Below are positions 56,685-64,000 of a DNA stretch of 64,000 bases, one piece after another (the stretch's first letter is position 1; each line of letters opens with the position of its first letter). Under the pieces are notes generated by a model. It was not told the origin of the DNA, made no database searches, and worked only from the letters and a program-made list of their open reading frames with translations. The stretch is from Bacteroidaceae bacterium (GTDB lineage Bacteria; Bacteroidota; Bacteroidia; Bacteroidales; Muribaculaceae). The stretch is taken from the NCBI GenBank assembly GCA_021768245.1, contig JAETNO010000001.1, forward strand, positions 217,531-281,530, read 5' to 3'. The position numbers and the translations under genes were made by a program.

Positions 56685-58070
56685 ATGAAATTCAGAAATT
56701 ATTCACTTATCCTCGCCACGGGCATGAGCCTTGCAGTGCTCAGTTCCTGCGGGATTTATAAAAAATACGACGCTGACAACGTTGACAGCCGACTTGTCAA
56801 GGAATATGCCGAGGCTCTTAAACTGGAAGAGGACTCATCGGTATTCGGCAATCTTTCATGGCGCGCCGTGTTCACGGACCCGACCCTTGTTGACCTGATT
56901 GAACGCGCGCTCGCCAACAACAAGGACCTCCGCAACGCCAAACTCAATGTCGACATAGCACATGCCCAGCTCAAAGGGGCCAAACTGAGCTATCTTCCCT
57001 CACTCGCGTTCACTCCCAACGGAGCCGGTGCGAAATATGCCGACAATGATTTCAACTGGACCTATCAGTTGCCCCTCGCCGCAAGCTGGGAAGTCGACAT
57101 CTTCGGAAAGATTCTCAACACCAAGCGCGGCGCACAGATGGCCGAACTCCAGACAAAATTCTATGAACAGGCCGTGCGCTCGCAGATTATCGCCGGCGTG
57201 GCCCAGTGCTACTATTCAATTTCAGCTCTCGAAGCGCAACTCAAGCTTTCACGTGAGACTTCCGAGCTCTGGAAAGAGAGTGTCAACGTGATGCGCAACC
57301 TTAAGGAAGCGGGACGTCTCCGCGAAGACGCCGTGGTTCAGAGCCAGGCTCAGTACTACAGCATCGAAGCGTCAATCAACGACATCGAGATGTCGCTTCA
57401 TGAGGCCAACAACACCCTTTCACTTCTCCTTAACGAAATGCCACAGCGGTGGACTATCTCTCCCGAGGCCGCCCTCAGCGCCCCTGTCATGAAACGCTCG
57501 GCAATTCCGATGGCGGAACTCGCAGCCCGTCCCGACGTACGTGCGGCTGAAATGGGTCTCGCATCCGCCTACTATTCGACCGCTTCCGCCCGCGCAGCCT
57601 TCTATCCGTCAATCAACATCACTGCCAATGGCGGATTCACCAACATGCTCGGCTCATTCATCAAGAATCCGGGCGACTGGTTCATACAGCTTGCCGGGAG
57701 TCTTACCGCACCCATCTTCGCACGTGGCCAGAACATTGCCCGTCTCGAAGCCGCCAAAGCCCAGCAGCAGCAGGCCCTTAACAATTTCGAATATACGCTC
57801 ATGAGCGCCGCAGCCGATGTCAGCGATGCCATGACCGTCTACGAAAAGAGCGCACAGAAGCAGCAGTGGCTCACACTCCAGGTTGAAAGCCTTGTGAAAT
57901 CAGTAGAGATAACCAATGAACTCCTTCTCTTCGACGGTTCAACCACCTATCTCGAAGTGCTCACCGCGCAGAAAAACTTACTCTCGGCTCAAACAGCACA
58001 GATTACGACCAATCTGACCACCGCCCGAGCCATCATCAACCTCTACCAGAATCTTGGTGGCGGCAGATAA
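56685..58070 (+). CDS. TolC/OprM-family outer-membrane efflux lipoprotein
   Basis: A 461-residue protein with lipobox LAVLSSCGIYKKY. Its two homologous halves of the outer-membrane factor family each contain long alpha-helices and a strand pair: DLIERALANNKDLRNAKLNVDIAHAQLKGAKLSYLPSLAFTPNG and ELAARPDVRAAEMGLASAYYSTASARAAFYPSINITANGGF. Trimers form the channel through which the RND pump exports substrates. With the two upstream genes it completes a tripartite system in the classic order adaptor, pump, channel. Confidence 0.94.
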   Translation: MKFRNYSLILATGMSLAVLSSCGIYKKYDADNVDSRLVKEYAEALKLEEDSSVFGNLSWRAVFTDPTLVDLIERALANNKDLRNAKLNVDIAHAQLKGAKLSYLPSLAFTPNGAGAKYADNDFNWTYQLPLAASWEVDIFGKILNTKRGAQMAELQTKFYEQAVRSQIIAGVAQCYYSISALEAQLKLSRETSELWKESVNVMRNLKEAGRLREDAVVQSQAQYYSIEASINDIEMSLHEANNTLSLLLNEMPQRWTISPEAALSAPVMKRSAIPMAELAARPDVRAAEMGLASAYYSTASARAAFYPSINITANGGFTNMLGSFIKNPGDWFIQLAGSLTAPIFARGQNIARLEAAKAQQQQALNNFEYTLMSAAADVSDAMTVYEKSAQKQQWLTLQVESLVKSVEITNELLLFDGSTTYLEVLTAQKNLLSAQTAQITTNLTTARAIINLYQNLGGGR

Positions 58071-58080
58071 CACAATTCAA

Positions 58081-58119
58081 GTTTAGAGTGTCGAGTTTAA
58101 AGCGCTCGACACCCTAAAC
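58081..58119 (+). other. Stem-loop after the outer-membrane channel gene
   Basis: GTTTAGAGTGTCGAG (58081-58095) pairs with CTCGACACCCTAAAC (58105-58119) at 14 of 15 positions. Further TTAGAGT/ACTCTAA words follow up to 58145. No T run follows directly. It probably ends the efflux transcript or protects its 3' end. Confidence 0.5.
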
Positions 58120-58162
58120 TCTAAACCCAACACTTAACACTCTAAAAACTCCGTTTTTTACA

Positions 58163-58954
58163 ATGATTAGCGATAAAGCTCATATAGACCCCTCGGCCAA
58201 GATTGGCGAGAATGTCACTATACACCCCTTCGCTTACATAGACAAGGATGTGGAGATTGGCGACAACACCGTCATAATGCCTTTCGCAAGCATAATCCGT
58301 GGCACCCGTCTCGGAAAGAACTGCAAGGTCTTCCAGGGTGCGATTGTCGGTGCAGACCCTCAGGACTTCCGCTGGAAAGGCGGTTTCACATATTGCTACA
58401 TCGGCGACAATGTGGTGATTCGCGAAAACGTCATTATCAACCGAGGAATCAACCCGGAAGGAGGCACACGCATCGGCTCCAACTCCTTCCTCATGGCCAA
58501 TTCCCATGTAGGCCACGACTCCCACCTCAAAGGCCGCGACGTGATAGGCAACAATGTGTCAATCGCCGGCGACGTTGAGATAGGGGAATGTTCGATTCTC
58601 TCGTCAAGCGTGGTAATCCATGAAAACTCGCGCGTAGGCGACTGGGTACTCATCAAAGGCGGATGCCGTATCACCGGCAACGTGCCCCCCTACTGCATCA
58701 TGGCCCACAACCCGACAAGCTACTTCGGAGTCAACGCAACAGTCCTCAGAAAGAAGGATGGCATCAACGAAGACCGTATCGACGATATAGCCAAATGCTA
58801 CCGCCACATCTATCAGACGGGCACATCGGTGTTCAACGCTATCAAACGAATCGAAGCCGACGTTGAGGACACTCCCGAACGCAACAACATCGTGGATTTC
58901 ATCCGCGAATGTAATCTTCGCATCGTTGCCATCCCCAAAGATCTCGAAGATTAA
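58163..58954 (+). CDS. lpxA: Acyl-ACP--UDP-N-acetylglucosamine O-acyltransferase
   Basis: Catalyses the first step of lipid A synthesis, moving a 3-hydroxyacyl chain to UDP-GlcNAc. The 263 residues form a left-handed beta-helix of hexapeptide repeats (IDPSAKIGENVTIHPFAYIDKDVEIGDNTVIMPFASI). The active-site region is SFLMANSHVGHDSHLKGRDVIGNNVSIAGDVEIGECSILSSSVVIHENSRVGDWVLIKGG. The C-terminal helical domain (GINEDRIDDIAKCYRHIYQTGTSVFNAIKRIE) is present. Other lpx genes are not adjacent in this window. Its own start is 92 bp after the efflux operon. Confidence 0.93.
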   Translation: MISDKAHIDPSAKIGENVTIHPFAYIDKDVEIGDNTVIMPFASIIRGTRLGKNCKVFQGAIVGADPQDFRWKGGFTYCYIGDNVVIRENVIINRGINPEGGTRIGSNSFLMANSHVGHDSHLKGRDVIGNNVSIAGDVEIGECSILSSSVVIHENSRVGDWVLIKGGCRITGNVPPYCIMAHNPTSYFGVNATVLRKKDGINEDRIDDIAKCYRHIYQTGTSVFNAIKRIEADVEDTPERNNIVDFIRECNLRIVAIPKDLED

Positions 58955-59052
58955 GCCACAATGCCGACTATCACGGTTTTAGATAGGAAGGACTGATAAA
59001 AACAGTATCTTCCGTACGCAAAACAAACGTGCCAAAAAAAACGTATAGAACC

Positions 59053-59084
59053 TTGCGGGGACGCTTTCAGTCGCGTCCCCGCAA
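59053..59084 (+). other. Perfect 12-bp stem-loop between lpxA and the phosphatase gene
   Basis: TTGCGGGGACGC (59053-59064) pairs exactly with GCGTCCCCGCAA (59073-59084). There is no T tract on either strand. The surrounding 200 bp hold no gene. Confidence 0.5.
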
Positions 59085-59160
59085 TTGACATAAATACCCC
59101 ATTCGACGAAACGTATCCTGACAAAGACTTGACAAACTTATCCCGACAAAGATATCAATC

Positions 59161-59691
59161 ATGAAACATCACGAACTTCCCGGACATATCTCTGAAAAAC
59201 TACATGCGATTGCCGAACGTGGCGAAAAGATAAGGATTCTCTTCGTATGCCTCGGCAATATCTGCCGCTCGCCTGCTGCGGAGGGCATAATGCGTGACAT
59301 CGTCGACTCCCGGGGTGACAGTCAGAACTGGAAGATTGATTCTGCCGGAACGGGACGTTATCACATAGGCGACCTCCCTGACAGGCGCATGAGGGTTCAC
59401 GCCCGTCAACGCGGACTGGAACTTGACCATCGTTGCCGTCAGGTGACGCAGGATGATTTCAATGACTTCGACCTCATAATCGGCATGGACGCATCAAATA
59501 TCACCAATCTCCGTCAGATTGCTCCATCGCCCGAAGCGGAGAAGAAAATCGTTGCCATGGCCGACTTTTTCACTCCCGGTTCACGCTATGACTATGTTCC
59601 CGACCCATACTATGAAGGCTCTGAAGGATTCGAACTCGTCCTTGACCTACTTGAGGACGCTTGCCGTAATCTCTACGATTCCGCAAGTTGA
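59161..59691 (+). CDS. Low-molecular-weight protein-tyrosine phosphatase
   Basis: A 176-residue phosphatase with the CX5R loop ILFVCLGNICRSPAAEGIM (C30, R36) and the general acid D148 in VPDPYYEGSEGFELVLDLLEDAC. The family dephosphorylates phosphotyrosine, often on tyrosine kinases that control capsule and exopolysaccharide export. No kinase is adjacent. N-terminal residues 1-25 (KHHELPGHISEKLHAIAERGEKI) form an extra helix ahead of the usual start strand. Confidence 0.92.
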   Translation: MKHHELPGHISEKLHAIAERGEKIRILFVCLGNICRSPAAEGIMRDIVDSRGDSQNWKIDSAGTGRYHIGDLPDRRMRVHARQRGLELDHRCRQVTQDDFNDFDLIIGMDASNITNLRQIAPSPEAEKKIVAMADFFTPGSRYDYVPDPYYEGSEGFELVLDLLEDACRNLYDSAS

Positions 59692-59801
59692 AATGAACAT
59701 TGAATCACGGCAAGAGGTTTCAAAATAAACTCCGCAAGTCTATATGGCCGCTCCCGCGTGCAGCCGCCTCACGACCCTAAGCAAATCAACATTCAATCCA
59801 T

Positions 59802-60275
59802 ATGAAAAATTTCGATATCACCATTCCTGTCATAGAAACGACGTTCGAGGAACTCACGCCCCAACTACAGAAACTCGTAGCCATGGCCCGCAAATCGACC
59901 TACAGGAGCTATGCTCCCTACAGTAAATTCCACGTAGGTGCTGCAATCGAGCTGAGCAACGGGGAAATCATCTGCGGGGCAAATCAGGAAAACGCCGCAT
60001 ATCCTTCAAGCCTGTGTGCGGAAAGGACAGCCGCCTACTATGCCCATGCCACTTATCCGGAAGCCACATTCAAGACAATCGCCATCGCAGCACGTGGAAC
60101 TGACGGAAAAGAGCTGGCCAACCCGATTTCACCGTGCGGGGCATGCCGACAGGCCCTACTCGAATACGAGACTCTCGCCAAGCACAATGTCCCGGTAGTG
60201 CTCGCAGGCGAAAAGGCCATCTACATCTTCCACTCCGTCAAATCACTCCTCCCCTACTGCTTCTCGGAATTCTAA
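59802..60275 (+). CDS. cdd: Cytidine deaminase
   Basis: A 157-residue zinc enzyme that converts cytidine and deoxycytidine to uridine forms in pyrimidine salvage. It shows SYAPYSKFHVGAAIELSNGEIICGANQENAAYPSSLCAERTAAYYA with the CAE triad (C72, A73, E74) and PCGACRQALLEY, giving the three zinc cysteines and the catalytic glutamate. The N-terminal ~20 residues (KNFDITIPVIETTFEELTPQL) extend beyond the minimal tetrameric form. The gene is the last of the plus-strand run before a large convergent terminator. Confidence 0.95.
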   Translation: MKNFDITIPVIETTFEELTPQLQKLVAMARKSTYRSYAPYSKFHVGAAIELSNGEIICGANQENAAYPSSLCAERTAAYYAHATYPEATFKTIAIAARGTDGKELANPISPCGACRQALLEYETLAKHNVPVVLAGEKAIYIFHSVKSLLPYCFSEF

Positions 60276-60339
60276 GTATGTGCTTGAATTAACATCCTAT
60301 CCGAGGGCTGACATCTTCGTCGTACTCACGAAATAGCAG

Positions 60340-60405
60340 AAAAAAGGCACATAATGTACAGAATAGACATTAATCTTGTCGATTGTGTACATTATGTGTC
60401 TTTTT
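60340..60405. terminator. Bidirectional terminator between convergent cdd and envelope gene
   Basis: AAAAAGGCACATAATGTACA (60341-60360) pairs with TGTACATTATGTGTCTTTTT (60386-60405) with one G-U pair. A-runs and T-runs flank both sides, as at 38673-38790. Confidence 0.75.
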
Positions 60406-60510
60406 ATCAAATCACGATGCCATCAGGCATTATGACGTCGAATAATCAAATACGCCATAAAATTTCCTTTCGGGCTTATATTCCATCCACGGCAGGACGG
60501 AAACAAACCA

Positions 60511-61887
60511 TCAGAAAAGGAAGTTGATGCCGACTGAGGCGGAGGCGTTTGATTTCAGGGGGACTCCCTGCTTCGCAATCTTCGCGAAAGAATTGTCCTG
60601 GGCAAGGAAAAGGTTGAAGCCGGGACAATGGAGATTGACGAGCCAACCGAAACCACCGCCAAAAGTCCCTATAGAACCGTTCACTCCAGCCGAAAGCATC
60701 TTGCACGGGGCGATGTTTGCCGACAGACGGAAATCGGTCCATGAATAGTCGCCGGCAATGCGGGTAGTGTTGAGAAGTCCGAATTTTACTTTTCTATAGA
60801 CCGGGAGCGTATAGCTTGCGCCGACATTCACAGTCGCATGGAGGGCCTGTGTGCGGCTCCCTACGTTGCCGTCGCTTTCAAGTTCATAGAGAGCGGTAAG
60901 ATTATTACGCATGCGCTTCCATTCGTCCGAGAAACTGTTGGGGGCATCGCCGTCGGCATTGAAAGAGAAATCATCGGAGCGGAAATGCTTGTCGCCATTT
61001 GTGCTCGCAAGAAGATCCTCGCTCCAGGAGATGAAGCCGAGGTCAAGAAGAGCGAGGCTGAATTCCCAATCGCGAAGAGCCTTAGGGGCATAGGTGGCAC
61101 CTAAATCCACAGCCACGCCAAATCCGTTGGGAGCCGAGAAATCGCCGTCGAGACCGCTCACGTATTCATGACCGGTGTGCTTGTTACGGTCCATCTCATA
61201 GCGCATCCCTTTGAGAGAAGTATGGACAGTGGCGTTGGACGTGATGTCCCAACAGTCGCGGTTCAGCGCAAGCTCAGCCTTCTCAAGATTGGCGTCGACA
61301 GAACCTATACCCACAAGGAATTTCAAGTTGGCACCCACCCGTATCTCCGGAGTGATATCGCGGCTGTGACCGAGAGAAATTTCTCCATAACCAATGGCGT
61401 TGGCCTTCACACCCGCGATGTCGTAGGTCTGATTGCTTATACCTTCCTTCAGAAACGAAAAAATGCTCTTAGGAAGATGCACGTTGACATCGGCCCGGGC
61501 AGAGATATTAATCGTGTTATAGCCTCCCCATGCCTTGAAACCGCCGGAAAGAATGTTGAGCCGCATATTCACACCGGTTTTGTTCATGTCGTTCAGGTTA
61601 CCCATGAGTTCGCTTGCAGAGACGCCCGGATTGAGGAATGTGGTAGTACGGCCATTGACATTATAAATGACATCCGTGAGGCTCAGATTGCCCGCCAACT
61701 CTGCATTGACGTTGCCAAGCGCAGGCATAGCCACAAAATTGCGTGAATTGCCGAGCGCGGGATTCATGAGGAAGCGATAAGTGTAATCCTCGACAAAGTA
61801 GCCCGACTGATTGTCCTGAGCCATTACGAAGATGGCTGAAATGGCGCTTGCAGCCACTAAACTTAATTTCTTTATATTATGAAACAT
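60511..61887 (-). CDS. DUF5723-like outer-membrane protein
   Basis: A 458-residue exported protein with signal peptide (KKLSLVAASAISAIFVMAQD). The body, YTYRFLMNPALGNSRNFVAMPALGNVNAELAGNLSLTDVIYNVNGRTTTFLNPGVSASELMGNLND, has repeated amphipathic strands and ends with SNASASVGINFLF, an aromatic C-terminus like outer-membrane barrels. The conserved 'MNPA' opening resembles the Bacteroidetes family DUF5723 and PorV/FadL-type barrels. A general porin or secretion-accessory role is possible but not shown. It lies 91 bp downstream of the next gene on the same strand. Confidence 0.75.
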   Translation of the reverse strand: MFHNIKKLSLVAASAISAIFVMAQDNQSGYFVEDYTYRFLMNPALGNSRNFVAMPALGNVNAELAGNLSLTDVIYNVNGRTTTFLNPGVSASELMGNLNDMNKTGVNMRLNILSGGFKAWGGYNTINISARADVNVHLPKSIFSFLKEGISNQTYDIAGVKANAIGYGEISLGHSRDITPEIRVGANLKFLVGIGSVDANLEKAELALNRDCWDITSNATVHTSLKGMRYEMDRNKHTGHEYVSGLDGDFSAPNGFGVAVDLGATYAPKALRDWEFSLALLDLGFISWSEDLLASTNGDKHFRSDDFSFNADGDAPNSFSDEWKRMRNNLTALYELESDGNVGSRTQALHATVNVGASYTLPVYRKVKFGLLNTTRIAGDYSWTDFRLSANIAPCKMLSAGVNGSIGTFGGGFGWLVNLHCPGFNLFLAQDNSFAKIAKQGVPLKSNASASVGINFLF

Positions 61888-61978
61888 TGCTGTCGTATTG
61901 TCTGAATGTTATTAACGAGTTTTTCCATCTGCCACAGTAAGCTTAAAATCAGATATAGGAAACCATGGCATAGTCCTT

Positions 61979-63712
61979 TTAAAGTTCCTTGAGATAAAAG
62001 CCGGAAACTGTGGCACGAATATCCTTGCAATCGAGGCTCTGCGACGGCGAAATGGCTTGCTGCATATCGGCCGGGACACGACCTTTGGCCGTGAATATGA
62101 TTCCGTCGAGATGCTTGACCTCTCCTGTGATGCGGATTGTCACTTCCTGATTGCTTGCATTTGCGGGAACTGAAGCTCCCTCGATAATTACATTCTCAAT
62201 CTGCTTTCCTTCTATATCGATCGGGTAGCCCGTAAGGTCTACAGAGAAAGGCAGACTTGAACTTACAGTCGTGGTCACCACAAGTTTCTCTATGGTTATG
62301 GCATCGACGTCCTCGTCGTTCCATCCGTTTTCAGTTTCGGTATAGACCAACTGAGAGCCTTCGTTGAAAGCCAGAGGCGCAAAGAATTCATAATTACCCC
62401 CAACAACACCGAGCGACGTTCCCAGGGGCAAATCTACGACCGGCTGGGTGAAAACACGTGGAGAATTGAGAGTGATTGACAGATAAGAGGGAAGTCCATT
62501 GCCACTGAGCACTGATGACAGCGAAGTATATGGCACATGGAGCGGATTGGAATAACCCGGATAGAGGGATGAAGGAAGGGAAGGAGAAAGGACATAGCTG
62601 CTTGAGGCTTCGCTTGAAACTGTGAAATAGCCGGGGGCGTCAAGGGAATATGTTGCGTCAGGTGTTGACTGCTCGGGGAGGAAATGGCTCGTAATACTCA
62701 TTCCGGTGGTAGCTCCGAGGCCATAAGCTGAAAGCGGATTCGAAATATTAAGATAAATCTGAGGATTGGCAAGCTTGATTGATGTGCCCTGCTGAGAAAG
62801 CACGTCGGGTAGATCATCAAGTGAGACATCGCTGATATCCACGCCTGTTATATCATAATTAATCTCACCTGAAAATTTATCTACATTGATATCGCTCATG
62901 GCAAATGAAGTCGTCATGCCAATTTGCGAAGGGAATGGACCAATAACATCCGCTCCATTTATCCCGATGTCACCACTTACAAGCTTTACGCTTCCTTCCA
63001 GACGAGCTGAATGGTCATTTGGATTGAATACAGCTCCAGACTGAGCGTAGTCGATTCCCGAGCAATCAAGAGAGAGCGTGAAATTTCCGTCGGTCACTAT
63101 TTTCTCCACTAATGAAAACATACCCGTTGCAGCATCATAGTATCCTTCGGAGACAACGGTCTGTAGTCCCTTGGGAAGCTGAATCTGAAGATTTCTGAGA
63201 GTTATACGGCTTATCGATTCGAGATTTTCGAAAGCAAGGGAAAACGAAAGCCTGAACTGACCGGAAATTCTGTCGATGGACACTATTTCAGCCGGGACAT
63301 TTGACGATGAATATGAATAGTCAATTTCATTTGACGAAATGGGGAGAGATACTTTCATCCCGACAGAAGGAGTCTGACCGCCGACTCCGGTCGGGATGGA
63401 TACAGAAACTGCCTCGCCTGACATGCCTGAAAGCATGACAGGATTTATACGGATTTCAGATGATGAGAAAGTTCCGTTTTTAACCACGGCATAGGAGCCA
63501 TTTATTTCCTTTATGGTGGCATCCGGATCGGTGGGGTCAATGTCAAAAATACTGCTAAGTGTGATTGGCTCTATGTTGACCGGCAAAGTCAAATCACTGA
63601 CCTGAATCTTAGCCGTGGTGTCGATATCTGATAAATCATAATTATCATCGACACATGATGTCACAGCTATCGCCGAGGGAGCAATTACGGCATAAAGCAA
63701 GAAACGATTCAT
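61979..63712 (-). CDS. Large secreted beta-rich lipoprotein of unknown function
   Basis: A 577-residue protein with an N-terminal lipoprotein signal (LLYAVIAPSAIAVTSCVDDNYDLSDID, lipobox Cys 20). The rest is almost entirely strand-rich with Ser/Thr/Ile repeats (LTLPVNIEPITLSSIFDIDPTDPDATIKEINGSYAVVKNGTFSSSEIRINPVMLSGMSGEAVSVSIPTG), probably several Ig-like or jelly-roll domains. I do not recognise a family name. It is transcribed toward the DUF5723-like gene and may form a two-gene envelope operon with it. Confidence 0.7.
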   Translation of the reverse strand: MNRFLLYAVIAPSAIAVTSCVDDNYDLSDIDTTAKIQVSDLTLPVNIEPITLSSIFDIDPTDPDATIKEINGSYAVVKNGTFSSSEIRINPVMLSGMSGEAVSVSIPTGVGGQTPSVGMKVSLPISSNEIDYSYSSSNVPAEIVSIDRISGQFRLSFSLAFENLESISRITLRNLQIQLPKGLQTVVSEGYYDAATGMFSLVEKIVTDGNFTLSLDCSGIDYAQSGAVFNPNDHSARLEGSVKLVSGDIGINGADVIGPFPSQIGMTTSFAMSDINVDKFSGEINYDITGVDISDVSLDDLPDVLSQQGTSIKLANPQIYLNISNPLSAYGLGATTGMSITSHFLPEQSTPDATYSLDAPGYFTVSSEASSSYVLSPSLPSSLYPGYSNPLHVPYTSLSSVLSGNGLPSYLSITLNSPRVFTQPVVDLPLGTSLGVVGGNYEFFAPLAFNEGSQLVYTETENGWNDEDVDAITIEKLVVTTTVSSSLPFSVDLTGYPIDIEGKQIENVIIEGASVPANASNQEVTIRITGEVKHLDGIIFTAKGRVPADMQQAISPSQSLDCKDIRATVSGFYLKEL

Positions 63713-63888
63713 GGAATTAAGAATATAAATATTACGGTTAAATAAAAATAGTTACTATGCAACGTGCAGAAAGAGAGAGTTAGGCTACATATGAGTAACA
63801 AAAAGTTCAGCAACGCAAATATACGGATTATTTCATATAAGCGCAAAGAATAGTTAAATAATATTAACGAGAAACCGTAAATATACAC

Positions 63889-63933
63889 GAAAAAAGGAAG
63901 CAGTCTGGGGGGATGTTTCCCTTGACGGCTTCC
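63889..63933 (-). terminator. rRNA operon terminator
   Basis: Read on the minus strand, GGAAGC (63928-63933) pairs with GCTTCC (63896-63901), followed by a run of Ts (63889-63895). It lies just downstream of the 5S rRNA 3' end. Confidence 0.75.
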
Positions 63934-63949
63934 TTCTCTCTGAAGAGGG

Positions 63950-64000
63950 GGCGGTTATCTACTTTCCCACTTTCGCAGTATCATCGACGTGGTGAGGTTT
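63950..64000 (-). rRNA. rrf: 5S ribosomal RNA, 3' portion only (continues beyond the window)
   Basis: Read on the minus strand, AAACCTCACCACGTCGATGA leads into TACTGCGAAAGTGGGAAAGTAGATAACCGCC, the conserved second half of bacterial 5S rRNA. The exact 3' end is within a few bases of 63950. The rest of the rRNA operon must lie to the right of the window. Confidence 0.85.

Overview
The window is a Bacteroidales chromosome interrupted by one integrated mobile element. The assignment rests on Bacteroidetes-type promoters (TTTG, about 19-20 bp, TAnnTTTG), Bacteroidales-only families (DUF3871, DUF4199, DUF3316 and DUF5723-like proteins), lipoproteins with SC-type lipoboxes and a T9SS-like sorting tail. 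A Muribaculaceae-like gut or oral species would fit, but that is inference. Flanking chromosomal genes are C/G-rich at third codon positions. Genes between about 3.3 and 28.2 kb are clearly more AT-rich.

Layout. 1-2.5 kb: 3' part of gltX, then argC. 2.6-3.2 kb: an RHH antitoxin/YoeB-like toxin pair. 3.3-28.3 kb: a ~25 kb integrative element bounded by a 14-bp direct repeat (3319-3332 and 28281-28294), with repeated CTGTGTT boxes inside both ends. 28.6-38.6 kb: a housekeeping run of topoisomerase IV subunit A, DUF3316-like protein, S41 peptidase, DNA polymerase III alpha, TlpA-like protein and thioredoxin. 38.8-43.0 kb (minus strand): GH5 endoglucanase, GH2 glycosidase and an Lrp/AsnC regulator. 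43.2-47.0 kb (minus): MsbA-like ABC exporter, SecG, a hypothetical protein and LptE-like lipoprotein. 47.1-51.7 kb: membrane protein, glycosyltransferase, nitroreductase, two envelope proteins and PhoH. 52.0-58.1 kb: a complete RND efflux operon. 58.2-60.3 kb: LpxA, low-molecular-weight phosphatase, cytidine deaminase. 60.5-63.7 kb (minus): two envelope proteins. The right edge holds the 3' end of a 5S rRNA on the minus strand.

The element combines a phage-type recombination pair (DUF1071/Sak-like annealing protein and PD-(D/E)XK exonuclease), a replication module (BT4734/VirE-N-like primase protein, SF2 helicase and DUF3987 protein), a serine recombinase, an unusually long 900-aa tyrosine integrase, a GIY-YIG/NUMOD-type endonuclease, an M20/M42-type metallopeptidase, a secreted BspA-like protein and several unrecognised proteins. 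I see no capsid, terminase, relaxase or type IV secretion gene. It therefore looks like a replicating integrative element or satellite that depends on a helper for transfer. Between the convergent helicase and DUF3987 genes is an array of GACACA boxes on one strand. Seven of them fall in an exact 11-bp register beside a perfect 14-bp palindrome, which makes it a strong candidate replication origin.

Most transcription units in the element end in their own hairpin followed by a C-interrupted T tract. Element ends, integrase arm sites, candidate origin and replication genes together form a coherent excise/replicate/recombine system. The cargo (a 598-aa multi-domain protein with a 73-aa partner, a tandem paralog pair and two tiny overlapping ORFs) is where undescribed biology is most likely.
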